A stretch of DNA of 64,000 nt. Origin: Cardinalis cardinalis. Taxonomy: Eukaryota > Chordata > Aves > Passeriformes > Cardinalidae. The stretch covers positions 930,001-994,000 of the forward strand of contig JACDOX010000013.1 of assembly GCA_014549065.1 (NCBI GenBank), read 5' to 3'. Under the pieces are notes generated by a model. That model did no database searches, had not been told where the DNA came from, and saw only the letters and a program-made list of their open reading frames with translations. The translations under genes and the position numbers were made by a program. Positions 33,045-47,343 of this stretch are shown in pieces (the stretch's first letter is position 1; the number at the start of each line of letters is the position of its first letter).

Positions 33045-36000
33045 AGCTCTGGTGCTGTCTTTGGGGCTACACCTCTCCAAATGAGTTTTTCTGGAGGAAA
33101 GACTTACAGCCACATAATACTTATTGTGTGGAGGTGAAAGGATAATTAATCAGTCTTGATCTGTCTTCTCTTCATTTTTTGTTGTACTTCTGATGGAAGA
33201 ACAACAAATCTGTTGTGGGATTTTGAAACATGTAGAATATGATGTAAAGATTTACACTCAATTAGACTCAGGCACGCTGAATTGCTCTCACCTCTTGGCT
33301 ACAAGTAGTAGATATAAANGAAGGTATAAACAAAGGATGTAAAGTTGGTCAGAAGTTTGGTCAGAAGTTTTGGAATAGCGTGATGACAGACACAGAGTGT
33401 TATTTACTACTTGTAATAGCTGGCCTGGATACAAGGTAGTAGGAAAGTAATCTCTAACTGACTGTCAGAAGTTTCTCAAGCTGAGAGAAATGAAGCTATA
33501 TAAAAGTCAGAGAAAAAAATCAAATGAAAGCTTGTTCTATAAAATCTCTGATGCGGAGGAGGTAGTGAGGTCTTGATTCTTCTTTGGTCAATTTAAACTA
33601 AAAAAACCAACCCAGCCTCCCTCTCCCCCCCCAACCCCAACCCCAAACTTGATGTTTTATTGGCATTCAGGTTCTGCAAATTGGGCAGGGGCAGGAAGCC
33701 TATTAATGTGCTACTGACCCAAGATTGAATGGGCTACTGACCGAGTCCTTAGAACTGGATGTCTCATAAAAATATACACGCTCAACGATTTATCATGAAA
33801 TGCTAGAATTGCTTTCAAAAATGTTTTTTCTTTCCTAATAGTGGTCACTTCTCTCATATTTTCCAAAGTACTTAGGACATATTTTTCAATTAAGAGCCAT
33901 AATTAATAGAAAAAAGTCTTAACTTCTCAATGCATGTGAAAAGCATTATCTTTCCATGACATGGCTTACCATGATTCAAGGTAACAATTTTATTATTTTA
34001 CTCTGCTAAAAATTTTTCAGTGATTGTTTCAATTTATTTATCCTTGAAAGGAGACTTCTTTCAATGTAAACCTGCAAAAATGGAAGGATGTATTTATATC
34101 TACTTATGTTTTAAAAGATCAGTGGAGGAATTTTAAAAAGAATGCAACTTTAGACAATGTTTATTCATATTGCATGAGTGCTATTACTGACATAAGTGGA
34201 GCTACTCAAGAAGTGAAGTATCATTAAACATGAACAAAGACATCAAAACCATGCAGAATGTATGGAAAATATGCAGTGTTCTGTAATTGCTCAGTTTCTG
34301 GTAATGGCTCTCTGTAAATGGAACAATGGGTGTTTGGATTTTTTATCATAGTTTTTGGCAGCACAAGATGACAATACTGAAATCTCCCACATCTATATTT
34401 GGACCATACTTCCTTCTTTCAAATGTCACTGCATATTTTTAGACATAAAGAAAGGGGGATCTAAATTCTTTCAACATACTGCAAAACATGTGATGTTTAA
34501 ACATGCCCTTTTAAAATTGACTCTAAATGTAGTTATGATTCTCCACCAATTCCTACTGGGGAAATAAGTCCTGGAGTTTAGAGTGGGGACCTGGCCTCCA
34601 AAAATGAAATTTCTGTCTTGTATCCAAGGTTTTGAACTTCCCAGAGTGGAGATGCCCCTCCACATGTTTGCCATGGCCACAGAGGTTTAGCCTGCCCTGA
34701 CACTGTTGTGCTCCTTGCCCTCTTTGTGCATGTTTGGTGCATGTGCGTGTTTGGTGAGTGTCAGCGCTGAGCTCAGTGTCACCCAGCTTGTGATGTGGAT
34801 TGAGTACCTGGAACTGCACGGGCAGAAGTAGGCAATATATAGGTGTACAGGCACAGAATGCAATTACTCATCTCCATATGTTTGTAGGGTGCNGCACATC
34901 CAGCTCTCTGTGGCTTTGGGAGGAGCTTTGGGTGGGAAGTGTCATGAATCCTACTTTTCTCTTTGCTTACCTTCAATGAGCAGAAGCTTTGTCCTTATGG
35001 TGTAAGAAGGAAGGAGAGTTATATATGCATTTACCTGAAAAAAAATCTGTTCTGTTAGCTGCAGAAAAGTTTATTGNGGAACTAGATGCCAAACAGCTGA
35101 TTTAAAAATGAAGTTGATGTAGATATAAGAAGCTCTTTTAATGTCATGTATTTAAATTCCAAAATGGTATTATTTTTCTTGTTGTTTTTGTGCGGACTAT
35201 TTTTTTTCTTAACCACAATTTTGTCACTTGGTTTTTCCATAAGATTGTCTCTGTGCTGTGTTTGAATGACTCACCATTGTTTTGGGATCATTGTGACCCT
35301 TTTCACTGTAACTTTTGCAGTCTAACACAGCACGTCTCTGCATTTACATTGCTTATCTGAGAATATGCAAAAAAATAAGGTGCTGTGTTCTTTGTGAGAC
35401 TAAGGCCTTTGTGTGGTAAGGTAATCTATGGAAAAGGTGGGAAAGAGAAAGAAATAAAGAGTCTGGAAGGTAGAAGAAACACCAGAAAAAGCTATTTTGT
35501 GCATAGTTGCTGCCTTACTTATGCAATAAAATAGCATAATGATACACTGTGAATATGTACACAAGATATATTTATCTTATATTATAGAATTTAACATTAG
35601 CATTTGTCTTTAGCTTAATTTTCACTCAGTTTCCATAAATAAAGGTATATAAATAAATAGCAACAAAAAAAGATAAGTATCATTTCCTTATGTAAAGCAT
35701 TTAGCCTGATATATGCATGCAATTTTCTTTTCTGATGAAATAACAGTTTTTCTTTAATTTTTTTGTATTTCTATGTATTTTGTTCAGCTGCTTTCAAAGT
35801 TCTCAGTGACTCTGTTTGTTAGGACCCAAATATGTTGTGTGTGCCTCCTTCCCAATGTGAAAATTGGTAGTGGTTGTTCCATGCTGTGAATGCTTTAGGC
35901 CAAATAGAACAGCTGTTTACTGACCAGGTACCACTCTCTAGTTAATAATAGAGAAATATCTATGGCAGTTTTATCACCAGAAGGGTGATGTCTATATTTG

Positions 36001-39000
36001 CACTGACTTGTGGTTGTCTTTCACTCTGTCACTTCCAAGTCATTCTGACATTTTAAAAGTCAATGTTCTTTCTAAATACTCCCCATTTCTTTTTTGAAAT
36101 TAATATTGCCATAGTTAATTTATAAGTTTGGAAATACCCCATTGTTTACCTGTAGGTTGACTTTTTTTCCTTTTGGGAACGTTATTACTGATGCCAAATG
36201 CTAATTTGGAGTTATTTAATTTTTTCCCTTCTTCCGAACAGTCCTACTGAAAATAAGACAGAACCTGACTACTGGCTTTTCAGAAATGACTCAGTTTTCT
36301 CCTCTCCTGATTACATCAGTTTTACTGCTATGAGTTTTTCTGTCTTCTCAGATTTCTCACCTGCTCATGACACAGAATCAGAAAGATATGATAAAGGTGG
36401 CATTTTGTCACTTTTTCAGTGTCCTGGATATGGCCCATTCACTGGAAACTCTTTTTGCGACTGCAGCTATCACAGTAGCACTCCTTTGTTTTTTTATTTT
36501 CCCATTCCAACTACATTTTAGGGAAGAGAGGGAAGACAATAACCTCATTTTAAAATATATAAGGAATCTACAGATGGAGGAAAAATCTTATGTTGGAATG
36601 CCTGAACTAATTTAATGTCTCTTGAAACAGGTTTTAGGGTAGGATTCCATGTTGGCAAAACTTTGTCCTCAGAGTGTTATGTTGACAGAAAGTGAAACTA
36701 GAGTGAAAGTGCAGATCTAAGACGTTTGAGGTATAAAGTCTCTGGGGTATAAAGTTGTGTATAGTAATTTTTTTGTGTGAGCACTTGAACATCATGTGAG
36801 TGAGAATGACTCAGAGCTGTCTTTCCTCAACTGAATAAAATATCGTCACAATTCTCAGTAATACGTGCCAGCCCTTTTTGGTAAACTTAGCTTATTTATT
36901 CTATAGTGTAGCATGTATTAATGTAAAGTAAGACAGCAAGTATAATTTATAGAGGAATAATATTTTTTGGGGGTCTGCATGCTGTTGGAATAGTTGAGAT
37001 TAAAAGGAAATAGTCACTGTCTTAAAATAATGATGTGCAGCTTCTAAAACCATTCTCTAATAGAGAGACATATTTTTCTAATAAAATTAAATAGCCANGA
37101 GAATTTGTATGTTATAAATATAATTATAAATATTATACTGTATCATATGAAAAATTTTAATATATGTGCATGTAATTTAATATATAATATGAATATGACA
37201 TAAATATAAAAGCAAAATAAAAGCAGGTGANTTCTGATTTAGTAAACACAGTAAGAAGATAATAATAAAAACTGAACTTACTTAGACTAAGGCTGACACA
37301 TGTTGCCACTGAGAGGTGTCTAGTTTTCCGTGTAGGTATTTCTTTTACTAGAGCTTTTAAAAAGCATATAATGCAAACATCCATCATGAATAATATGGAT
37401 AGAGTTTATCACATAGCAGATCTGGGGAATGGATGAGATGATTTCCTGATGGCAATTCAAGTTGTTATTTTCCATGATTTTGTGAATGAGAGGCTCTAAT
37501 GTTTCTGATTTTTTTTGAAGTGTTGGGAAATTAATTAGTCTGAAGAGCTTAAATAAAAAATAGAAAAATTACTGCATGTGCAAGACAAACAGAAAAGGTC
37601 AGATATTTGTGTAAAGAAAGAAAGAGATAAAGTCTGCCTATGTGAACTTTATGCAGATTTTTAACTCTGAACTTTTTATATTCTTTTGATGTTTTTACCT
37701 ACTAATCTGCAGTCTTGCTTAGGCTCTAACAGCAGAAAGTCTGACAGTCAAATGTACGTGCTCTTCATTGCATGCTTGGGAAAAAAAGTCTGGCAGATTA
37801 AAACCAGTTGCTAAAGAAGAACTGTATGCCTGGGAATTCTCTAACTTCCTGCTGCTTCTTGGGAGGGTTATTCCCTGGGATGCTCTGAGCATCCTACCCA
37901 ACTCAGTTCCAGTCTTTTCTATAAGCATCACTTTCCCATATATTGATCAATCATGGGCCTAGTTACAGAATATCACTAAATTGCCTTCAGTATGTATGGA
38001 CTCTAAGGATTCAGATTATTTTGAATTTTTTATTTTTTGTTTAAGTTTTTTTTCTACTCTAGCTTTCTGTAATTCAAGTATGTGGCATTCCTCAAAACTG
38101 GTGCTACCCTGTCAGTGAAATGGCAATACCATCTTCCTTTAAAGGGTGCTTTTTGCAGCCCTCTCATGGTTCAAATTGCTCTAGGTGCCTATGCTCACTC
38201 CCAGCAGGTTTCCCCAGCACAGCTGGGCACAGCAGCAGCACTATCTTCCCTTCAGAACGACAAACAGGCCTATCTCTTTGCATCAATATTCACACTTTGC
38301 ATAAGCCCCTTAGAAGATTACCATTTTTAATAGTTTTAATTAGCATTTATGAAAAACTGGTCTCACATGATATAAAGCAACAGATTAAATTTGTTAAGTG
38401 GATAATAATAAAATGTGGGTTGATTTGTTTCACTGGAGTTTAAAAGGCTTTTGCTCAATGGGGCCTCCATGTTAATTCATTAAGCATGCTTTAGACCTTA
38501 TGGAGATTTTTTTAAAATTTAATTAACACAGATCAAACTCCCAGGAGATTTTATGTCCTCTACAGCAGTGTGTGATAGAGACAGTAATTTAAAACTTATT
38601 TATAGGTCTTTGTGTTCGTTTACTTCAAAAAGAGATTAAAAAATTNTATGAAATCATTCTAATATGACAGAAGCTACTGAAGTACTTTAGAGTAGGAGCC
38701 GAATGTGCTTATAAATGATGGAAGAGCAGTGGCTAAGACTGAGCTTCAGAAGTCTGTTTTTTTGTTCCCTGACAGCAATAATGGCTAGTTCCCGCTAAGC
38801 AAACCAGTTGAACATTTTCTCCACAGATGTTTTAATCCATGCTGCATGAGCAGGCGCTTGGGTTTGGTCCCAAGACCTCTACCCCTCCTTCTCACAGTGT
38901 TCATCAGTGGGCCTGGCTGAGCTCTGTCTCAGTGTAAAACATGGGATGGAAATTTCTGGTGTGCTTAGGGCAATCTCCTGGGAAGCAATGGGTTGTTGGT

Positions 39001-40480
39001 TTCAGCCTCAGCAGCCTGAGGAGGTNCCAAAGAGTTGCTGGAGCACTGTAGTAGCATCTTATATTTTCTCAATAAAAAGAAATCGCTTATAGAGACTTTT
39101 TTGTACTTCTTTCAATGTGATTACTGCCATTTTTCATTGAAGTCAGTGATTTCTAAGTCTGAGAATGCATCACAGATCAGTTCCCTCCTGTCTGTTTTTC
39201 GTAGTGTTATGGCTGAACTGTGGTTTCCAGCTTCTACATGTAAATTGTTTCTCAGATGCTTTGAATTAGAATCAGAGGGGAAAAAAATAAAAATCACTTG
39301 CCTACAAAAAATAATGAGGTAGAGAGAGAGAGATTCAGAGAGAGAGAGAAGCATTCATTGAGGAATACAAAAGCAAAGAACAGGATATATATTCCCAAAT
39401 AGATTCTGTAAAGCATATGAGAACCATGGAAGGAGATCTCAAACAACTGTGCACTGTCTAAATTCTCCTTTATCATGTGTCCCATCAGGCTGCTTCTGTT
39501 CTCAAACAGGGTCTTGAGAGAAAATGATATGATATTGCAATTAAATAATATATTGTGTCTCATACACAAAGGGCAGAAGATCAATTGCATACAGCATTTA
39601 AGTTGTTCTTCCAAGCCAGGGCCCAGACTGATTCTTAGTAGAAGCAGATGGAAGAGAATGAAGATATGCTTTACTCAGGAAGTTCCATAATATCATGGTT
39701 TAAAATCCTTTAAAGAGGAGGCATTTGCTCTGGGGTTCAGACAACCTTGTGTCCACCTGTGAGCCAGACTCCCCTGACCTCCATGGACGCCTGGTCAATG
39801 TGGTCAGAAGTGCAACGAGAGAATTCAACTGACCGGCTTCTCCCATGGGAACTGAATTACTCTCGTGTTGCTGCTTTGAAATTGCTGACTGTAATGGAAG
39901 CTTGGATACCTAATGCAGGGGGGACTTCTTCATAGAGGTACTCAAACTGGTGTCTCTTAATCTTGAACCTCAGGCAAAGAGTCCTCTTGATAGACATGAT
40001 TTTTGAACCATTGTTTCCTGAAGTACTTCTGTAGCAGTGTGTTTTAATTTACATGGTCTGATGTAAAAGTAGATGAATGCAGGTTTTTACATTTTATTTT
40101 ATGGTTGTACTGATGGCTACTTTATACTCTTCAGAGCTCAGTAAAGGTTTTTCAGTAGTAGGTAGAATTCTATGCATGCTGAAATGTTCAGTGATGAGAA
40201 TTTTACTATTCCACTCTGCCAGCAATTCTCTGAGAGGTGCTGATGCTATGTGACAGTAGTCAGGCAGATCTGTATTTCAGTACTGAGATATGGGATCACT
40301 GTCATTCTCTGTTCTTTGATCATGAGGAAAACCTGAGCTCTATCTCCTTCATTGTTTTAGTCAACAACAAATATAAAATGTGTGGGATTGTGCAACAAAT
40401 ACAAAATGTATAAGATTGTGTTGGAAGGTTGCTGCTCCCTCCAAGTTTTATTTTCTACATCTCAGAAGTTATTACTGAGT

Positions 40481-40541
40481 TATTAGTTATTATTAAGTGG
40501 TTATTATTAAGTAGTTATTATAAATGTTATTATTATTATCA
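40481..40541. repeat. Imperfect (TTA)n microsatellite
   Basis: TTATTATTAAG-type units are repeated three or more times and followed by TTATTATTATTATC. Confidence 0.8.
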
Positions 40542-43500
40542 TCATAATTATGTCAGTGTTATGATTATTATTCTGATCTGTTGCACTTTGCAGATTTCAG
40601 CAATATTCCTGGAGGATTTTTTGTGTTGCATACCTTAAAATGTGTAATTATGATCCCAAGCATCATAAGGATTTTCTGTGTGCTCTGCCTTTCAAAAAAG
40701 CATTTGTTTTGTCTTTGAGGACTGCTTTTAGGAGCTCCCAATGATTTCTTTCACTTGGGAATATTTTTATCTCCGTCCAAAAAAAAAAAAAAAAGAGAAA
40801 AAAAAGTGAAGTTAACATCTTATTAAGGTGTTCCTAGATTATAATGATTTAATACAGGGTCTGAGGCCTTCCTGAGGTCTAGCAGAACATCTGATGGTCT
40901 GATAGATTTTATAATAAAAAAATAATTACATTTGGAAGATACTCCTAGCAAAGTAACTAACAGAGTTGTTAAAATTGAACTTTCAAGGGAAATACAATTT
41001 TTTTAAAGCTAAACTTTAATTTTAAATAATGTATTTTCCAGAAAATAAGATTCAGAATCCTTCTGTTTCCCCTGCACTTAAACATATTCTTGTGAGTGAA
41101 AGAGACAGAAAAACTTTACCAACTTCTGTACAACTGATGAAGAATATTCCTGAATCTTGGCTTCTTATATCCATGATCAAAAGATGGTCTGTTCTGGAAG
41201 ACTATTACATCTGACAGGAGAAAGAGTGTTGGTTCAGACCATCTTTCAGGTTGTGTTAATAACTTTTATTTTTTTCAGAAAACTTCATTAAAATCCTATG
41301 CACAGCAAGGTTTTTGAGTCTCATCTTTCAAGAACGTAGGAGTTATAAAAAGATAAAATAAAACTGTGGAGTCTAAAGGGAAACCCACCCAATCCCATCT
41401 GAACTCTACCATAATACACTTTAATGTTTCATAACATCATGAAATAATACTGTTTTAACCACAAGAGTATAGTTAGGAAGCCATATTAAAATATACAACA
41501 TATTATAATAGTTGGGAATTTTTGAAACACCCTCTCTACAAGTGTTTATACCAAACAAAATACCACTCATTACAAAAAATATATAAAGTGTTTACTACCT
41601 TCCTTACATGTTCATATTTATATTTGAATTTAATTTTTTATGATGTTTCAAGATGGGAAATTAAAAATCATAAATGGTAAATGATATTCCCAACTGCCTC
41701 TATATAAGTACAAAAATTCTTCTGGTTCAGCAAATTGTAAGGAAAGACCACCTTCTCCTATTTCACAACCTCTGGATAAACTAAAACATTCTATGAGTTT
41801 CCTGCAGGAAAGGCCTCAGGCTTATATATGTGTCACAGATTTATACAAAATGAACTCATGTTGGAAGTTCCTCACCCAGGACCCTGGAGCTGTACGTGTA
41901 CATCAATCTATGCACACCTTTGAACTCAATGCAGTGTTGGCTAATTGGCCTGTGAATGGAGTTGTGAGTTTGGTAATCTGAGTGTTCTTTTTGTAGGGTG
42001 CAATTTAACTTAGTGTTTTCTTGGTTTCTAGCTTGTAATTTTTGAGCAGTGAAGTGGTGAGATGGTGGATGTTCTTGGAAGTAATGTCTCCCCTTTTTCC
42101 AGACATCACATCTTTTGCTGAGNCATAGACATGACAGGCAACACTAACCTTTTCCAGAATTTGTGGAGTATTTCCAGTCCTTTTTTCGCTCAGTGGATCA
42201 ACTGCTTTGCAAGCTTTATAAATCATGACATGCCTCCTTCCTTTTGAGGCTCCTTGAAATGCCTCTGCAATTTCCAAACTACTAGTTGGAGAAACAGAGC
42301 CACTACTTAAAGGGAAGGTTTTGGTAAGTGGGATTGAAATTCATGCCATCTAATTTTCATCAAAGCATGTTAAGCATTCAGTCTAAACTTTTGTCTAGAC
42401 TTCCTCTCTAGAGGATGGGAGGATAAGAAGTAGAAAACCTCCTCCCAAGGTGAGTAATTTTATCCCCTGAAGTTTTAAAGCAGACATGGAATGAATCATT
42501 TTCTATGTCTCTATTAAGGAGCCTAGATGGCGAGCTTAGACCACACATGAACTTTCAGCAAGATGAATGTAGTCTGGAAAAAGATGAGAAGGATAAATAA
42601 AGCAGAGCTCAACTCTGTAGAAGAGGATAATGAGTGGGCTTATGTAGTCAATGAACTTTCCCTTCTTTATGGTATCAGGACACTTGAACAACTGAGAAAG
42701 CATATGGCTTTCTAATAGGGAGAAGACAAAGCAGAGAAGTTGGGAATGTGGAGAGGAAAATTTATGAATGTAACAAATGACAAAAAGAAAAGCTGATTTT
42801 TTTACCTAGTCCACCAGATAAACTCTATGGGATATCAAAGGGGAGTTCTGTCTGCAGACAGGAAAGGGTAGAAGAAAAGAGATGATCTGATATATTTGGC
42901 AATATTTCCCCTGCTTGATGTCTGCAGAAGGGGAACCCCCAGAGAGCTTTAGTCAGCCTACCACGTGAACTTCAGGGAGGAAATGTTCTCCTTTTACATT
43001 GTNAAACATCCCTTGTGTGCAAGTTACATTTTGAACACTCTGAACACTCTGATTTCTATCACAAAAAAAAGTCACACAAATTTTGCACTGAGTTAATTCA
43101 GATACTCTGCCCTAGTTTTGGACAAAATCCAGACAATCAAAGACCTCATCTCTCAGTTTTGGACATATTGGCATGCTTCTATGAATTTTAGAGTACAGAG
43201 GAGGTAGAAGTCAACCCTTGCACATTATTCAGGGAAACCTTAACTCCATGGTAACTTACTTCACCCTGTTTCTTAGCTAATATAAGATGCAGTGAGAATA
43301 TATAAATAAGACTAGCTCCTAGAAGCTGATACTCTCTCACAGACTAACACAAANTTAGGATGGTTGCATATTGTCTCTGCTTTGCAGTCAGGAATGCTCA
43401 GAGAGTCAGCTCTTCAGGGAATTGAAGGTAACACAGGAAGCCAGCAGTAAAACTTGGTTGCTGACTTTTGGACTAATGCCCAAGCCATTTATTGCAATTT

Positions 43501-43629
43501 GTTTAGCTTAATTTGCTTGAGGCCTAAATGAAGAAATATCAAACTGATTCTACTTCACAAAGTTCTTTCACAAAGTGCTGACTGCAGCTAGTTGTATGTA
43601 GAGGATGCACACTTCTCCAGGTGTTAAAG

Positions 43630-44187
43630 TCACAAAAGATTGAAAGAAAAAGAACCAGGAATCTCATCTGGCCTATGTTTAGCGAGGTTGGCTACATTTT
43701 CTAAGATATTTTTGACATCAATGTTCCTCTGTTTGATTTTCCCACCTAAGCAAGAAGCAACTGAGGNTTCACGTTGCTGTGGGAGGGTGAAACCCTTTGG
43801 TGAGTCAGGGTGATCAGAGCAGGAGCAGCTCTGCTCCAGAATCCTTGTGGTGCAAGGTGGGAGGAAGGGCAGGTGGGGGGGCTGCAGCCTCCCCAGACCT
43901 GTCCCACAGCCTGGCAGCTCCGATGTGTCCNGAGAACATGCCAGCCCCCAGTCCCCATCCCTGCCTGGCCCCTGTGCAGCCCAGAGGCCAAGCCACAGAG
44001 CTGCATAAGTGGGAGGTGTGGGGAAGTTTTCAATCAGTGAAAATTCAGTCTGACTCCTGAGTTTAGTGCCAAGCCCTGGGCACAAGCTACTGCAGGTGAC
44101 AGCAGCTGGGAACTCCTTGTGGGCCAGATGCTCATAAAGGGACAGGAAAGCTGCTGCAATGGGGTCAATGAAGATTTTCCCTGGCAT
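43630..44187 (-). other. 185-codon open stretch of unknown status
   Basis: This is the longest ATG-initiated frame outside the CpG island and repeats. It lies in a GC-richer patch (43,790-44,130). The translation starts MPGKIFIDPIAAAF and is rich in Pro, Leu, Gly and Cys in its middle, with no recognisable domain. Its ATG context is ordinary and it has no splice or promoter signal. Plus-strand frames of 76-87 codons overlap it, as expected where GC content alone makes stops rare. I do not claim a gene. Confidence 0.15.
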
Positions 44188-46713
44188 AGGGGAATTCCTT
44201 TGTCGATTTTCTCCATGTAGAGAAAGAAAACAACTGAAAGTTTTGAAAATGTTTCACTCTATTCTCTTTTACTCGGCTTTTTACTGCTTGGTGTTTGCTT
44301 CCCTGAGTCCTGTAACACNGTTGTTTCACCATCTCTTTGTTGGGAAAGTACTGATCATCAGGGCTACAGAGAAAAAAACCTTGAGAGGAACTACCTGCAA
44401 ACTAGACTCTTAATTGTTTTTCTTTCCAAAATCAAATCCTACACAAACCCTGCAAGATTTCTGTCATAAAAAAACCCAAAAAGAGCCTCTCAGCAGCCTT
44501 CTCAGCCAACTCACCTTTGAGACTCCTGTTTTTCCACTGCAAGATTCTTTCAAACCTTTTACACAAAAGAAAAAAAAAACCAAAAAACCAAAAAAACAAA
44601 ACAAAAACCCAGACAAAGTCCCCTGGTAGCAAAGAGTATCGGACTTGAGTTCTGGCAGGAACAAAGTTACCCAACTAACTGTAACAAATGGATGGCAACA
44701 AGACCACTGGGCTTTGTTTCAGTTTCTCACATCTATTCACTTTTTGTACTGGCAAAATTATGCCTTTTATTGTCATTGTGGGTCCCAGTGGCTCTGCTGA
44801 TGAAACCACTTGAAGGTTGTGGGTCCCCAGTCGGTGTTTACCATCATTCCTGGGAATGAGTGAGTTGCAGAGTACTTGCTTTGGGGTTTTATTTCTCTCT
44901 GGCACAGAAGCTGCTTATGTAGACAGCACTGACGTTTTGGCTGATCCCCCCAGAGTCAGAAACATGCTGCTAAATGGTTCTAGTTTAAGACCCCCTGTTG
45001 CCTTTTACAAATCCTTATTGCATCCCTCAAAATAAGAGGCACATCAGTCCAGTGCAGCTCTCTGCTGTAGCAGTGCTCACAGCTGAGGCTTTGCAAAGCC
45101 CAAAAGCCTCGCAGAGCTCGCTGCGTGTCACAAAAGACAAAATTAGTTCTAGCTCAGTTTACCTATCTTAAAAGTCTAATATGAAAATATTGTTTCCAAC
45201 CTGGCTTAAAATGATATTTATACGCATTCTGGATTTTGGTCTCATTTTACTTTAAAGATCCATTAAAACTCGAATTAAGCAAGACTCCTGCTGTTAGCTC
45301 AGTCAGCTGTGAAGGCCTCTGAGAAACTTACACATCCTTTGCAAGTAACTAAGAGGAACAAAAAAACCTGCTAAGGCTTCCCTTTTGATATAGAAGGATT
45401 TGTACAGCAAGGATTTTCATTTGTTTTAAGACTTTCATTACTTAAATATTTTCAGAGAAGAAAGCATACATGATTCTTAATTTCTTCCTAAATTGGGAAA
45501 CTGTTGTATCTTAAGCAGAGAATTAAATTGTTGTGTTCTTCTTAAGGATCTGTGTCTTGCTAATCTTCCAGATAAATTGAACTCTAGAGTGAAAGTCATT
45601 AATCATGATATCTTAATAATATGCACTTCAAAGGAGAATCTGCCCTTTCAGATTACGAATATCCGATCCGTGAAAGCCAACTGTACTGTGACTGCCTGGG
45701 GACATCTAGTGGAGAAAAAGTAAAATACGAAAAATGCCGGGAGCTGAAAATGCTGTTGCCCTAAAATCAAAATCAGGACTTTCACGACTGAACAGAAGCT
45801 GGCTCTCTTTAAACCCTAAATTAAAAGTTTCTGAACAAAATAAATTTGTTTCCTATTTGTAGAAGATTCGATTTTGTCTTTGTAGTTGCCTTTAAATAAT
45901 ACATTATAATTAATTTAATTTCATTATGGATGCAGGAGGGTNCCCCCACTGTTTAATTTATCTGGTAAGTAAATTGCTAAAATTTAATTCGGATTCCTTG
46001 CCTAACATAAAACAAAGGTAATTTTTGTCAAATAGTAGTTGCCAACTATTTTATTAATTTTGAGATGTTTGGATGGAAGATATTATAAGAAGTACATACA
46101 GGTAGCTCAAACACTCCTTTCTTAAAATAGAATCACAGAATTCAGGCTTTTTAGAATTAAAGCAGTCAATTAAGTGGATTTGTACTACTCAAATGTTATT
46201 ACATTTCANCTTTGACATTTTTTATATGACCTTGCAGCTGAACTTGATTTTGGAACTGTACTGCCATACTAGCAAGAGAAATGCTTACTTTGACTACTTC
46301 AAACACAGATTCAGAATCCTGAGTCTTTCTCAGGGCAATTTGAAATCTCCAGGTTGTGGGATATTGACTTGCACAGACACCAATGACAGCGGTATTCCTT
46401 GAGATTGGCCAACCAAAGGAGCCTGCAGGTTTGATGCATCAAAACAATTACTGACATACCCTTATGATGATAGGCAGGCCAAATAATATTTAATAAACAC
46501 AATAACCATCTTCCCATCTATCTCACTACACTTACATACTCAATTCACTAAGAAAGAAACCCACACAGGTGTGTGCAGGTAGGCTTGTGATATGCTAAGT
46601 CACTTCTTATGGAAGCAGTCTGAGACTGATTTCAGGAGCCAAAGCCAAGAAAACCACCTAGTTCCAAGGGAAGTTTCAGACTAGAACATATGGGAGGGCA
46701 GGTGTTATGGTAT

Positions 46714-46788
46714 GATCTTAGAATTCTGGAATAGCTTGGGTTGCAAGGCACCTTTAATGATTAGCTAGTTCCTACTCCCCTGCCATGC
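46714..46788 (-). mobile_element. CR1 3'-end remnant
   Basis: TTAGAATTCTGGAATAGCTT followed by GGGTTGCAAGGCACCTTTAA and TTCCTACTCCCCTGCCATGC is the reverse complement of the last 75 bases or so of a CR1 element. Confidence 0.75.
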
Positions 46789-47276
46789 AAAAAACCATAA
46801 TATGGGATGCAGCTAAACTGAGCTGCACCAAGNGCCTGTGGGGAAGCAGTATGCCACCAAAATATGTTGATTTACACTTCCGTTGGTGAAAGAGAGTTAT
46901 ATTTTTGGCCAATAACAGAAGTGGTTTCAGACAAGGACACTTAGTAATGCCTCTGTAGAGATGCAGGGAAACACAGCTTGTGTGGCAACCACCTCAAGGA
47001 AGATCTGGGCTACTCTGGGCCTGAAATTTGAGAGAATCAGGAAACAGCAGCTCCTCAGAGGTAACATGCAAGCTATTCTACTCAGTCTACTGTTCTCGGT
47101 GCATCAAAAAGACCTTTGGATAAAGGGAAAGGTGCCACAGATTTTTAGTTTAGCGTAGAGTTTTCAAGTTCGTTCTTCAGAATGGCAAAATTCTGAAGAG
47201 GAAAAGTCAAATAAATGCACATGAACCCTAAGCCTTAGCCACTGGGAGTTGTTCTCAAAAGCAGTCTTCAAGAAGG

Positions 47277-47343
47277 CAGGTAGATGGGGCAGTCAATAAG
47301 CAGGAGTAGGCAGGTAGATTGAGGTTGTCCATAAGCAGGAGTA
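47277..47343. repeat. Diverged 34-bp tandem duplication
   Basis: Both units begin CAGGTAGAT and end ATAAGCAGGAGTA, with a variable middle. Confidence 0.8.

Larger units (their letters stand above)
33045..46713. other. Long gene-poor stretch
   Basis: I see no supported gene over about 13.7 kb. It holds AT-rich tracts (for example 37,100-37,200), a TTA-rich microsatellite (40,481-40,541), short A runs, and a GC-richer open stretch at 43,630-44,187. Other open frames are 60-107 codons long, lack splice support, and in places overlap one another in different frames. Confidence 0.55.
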
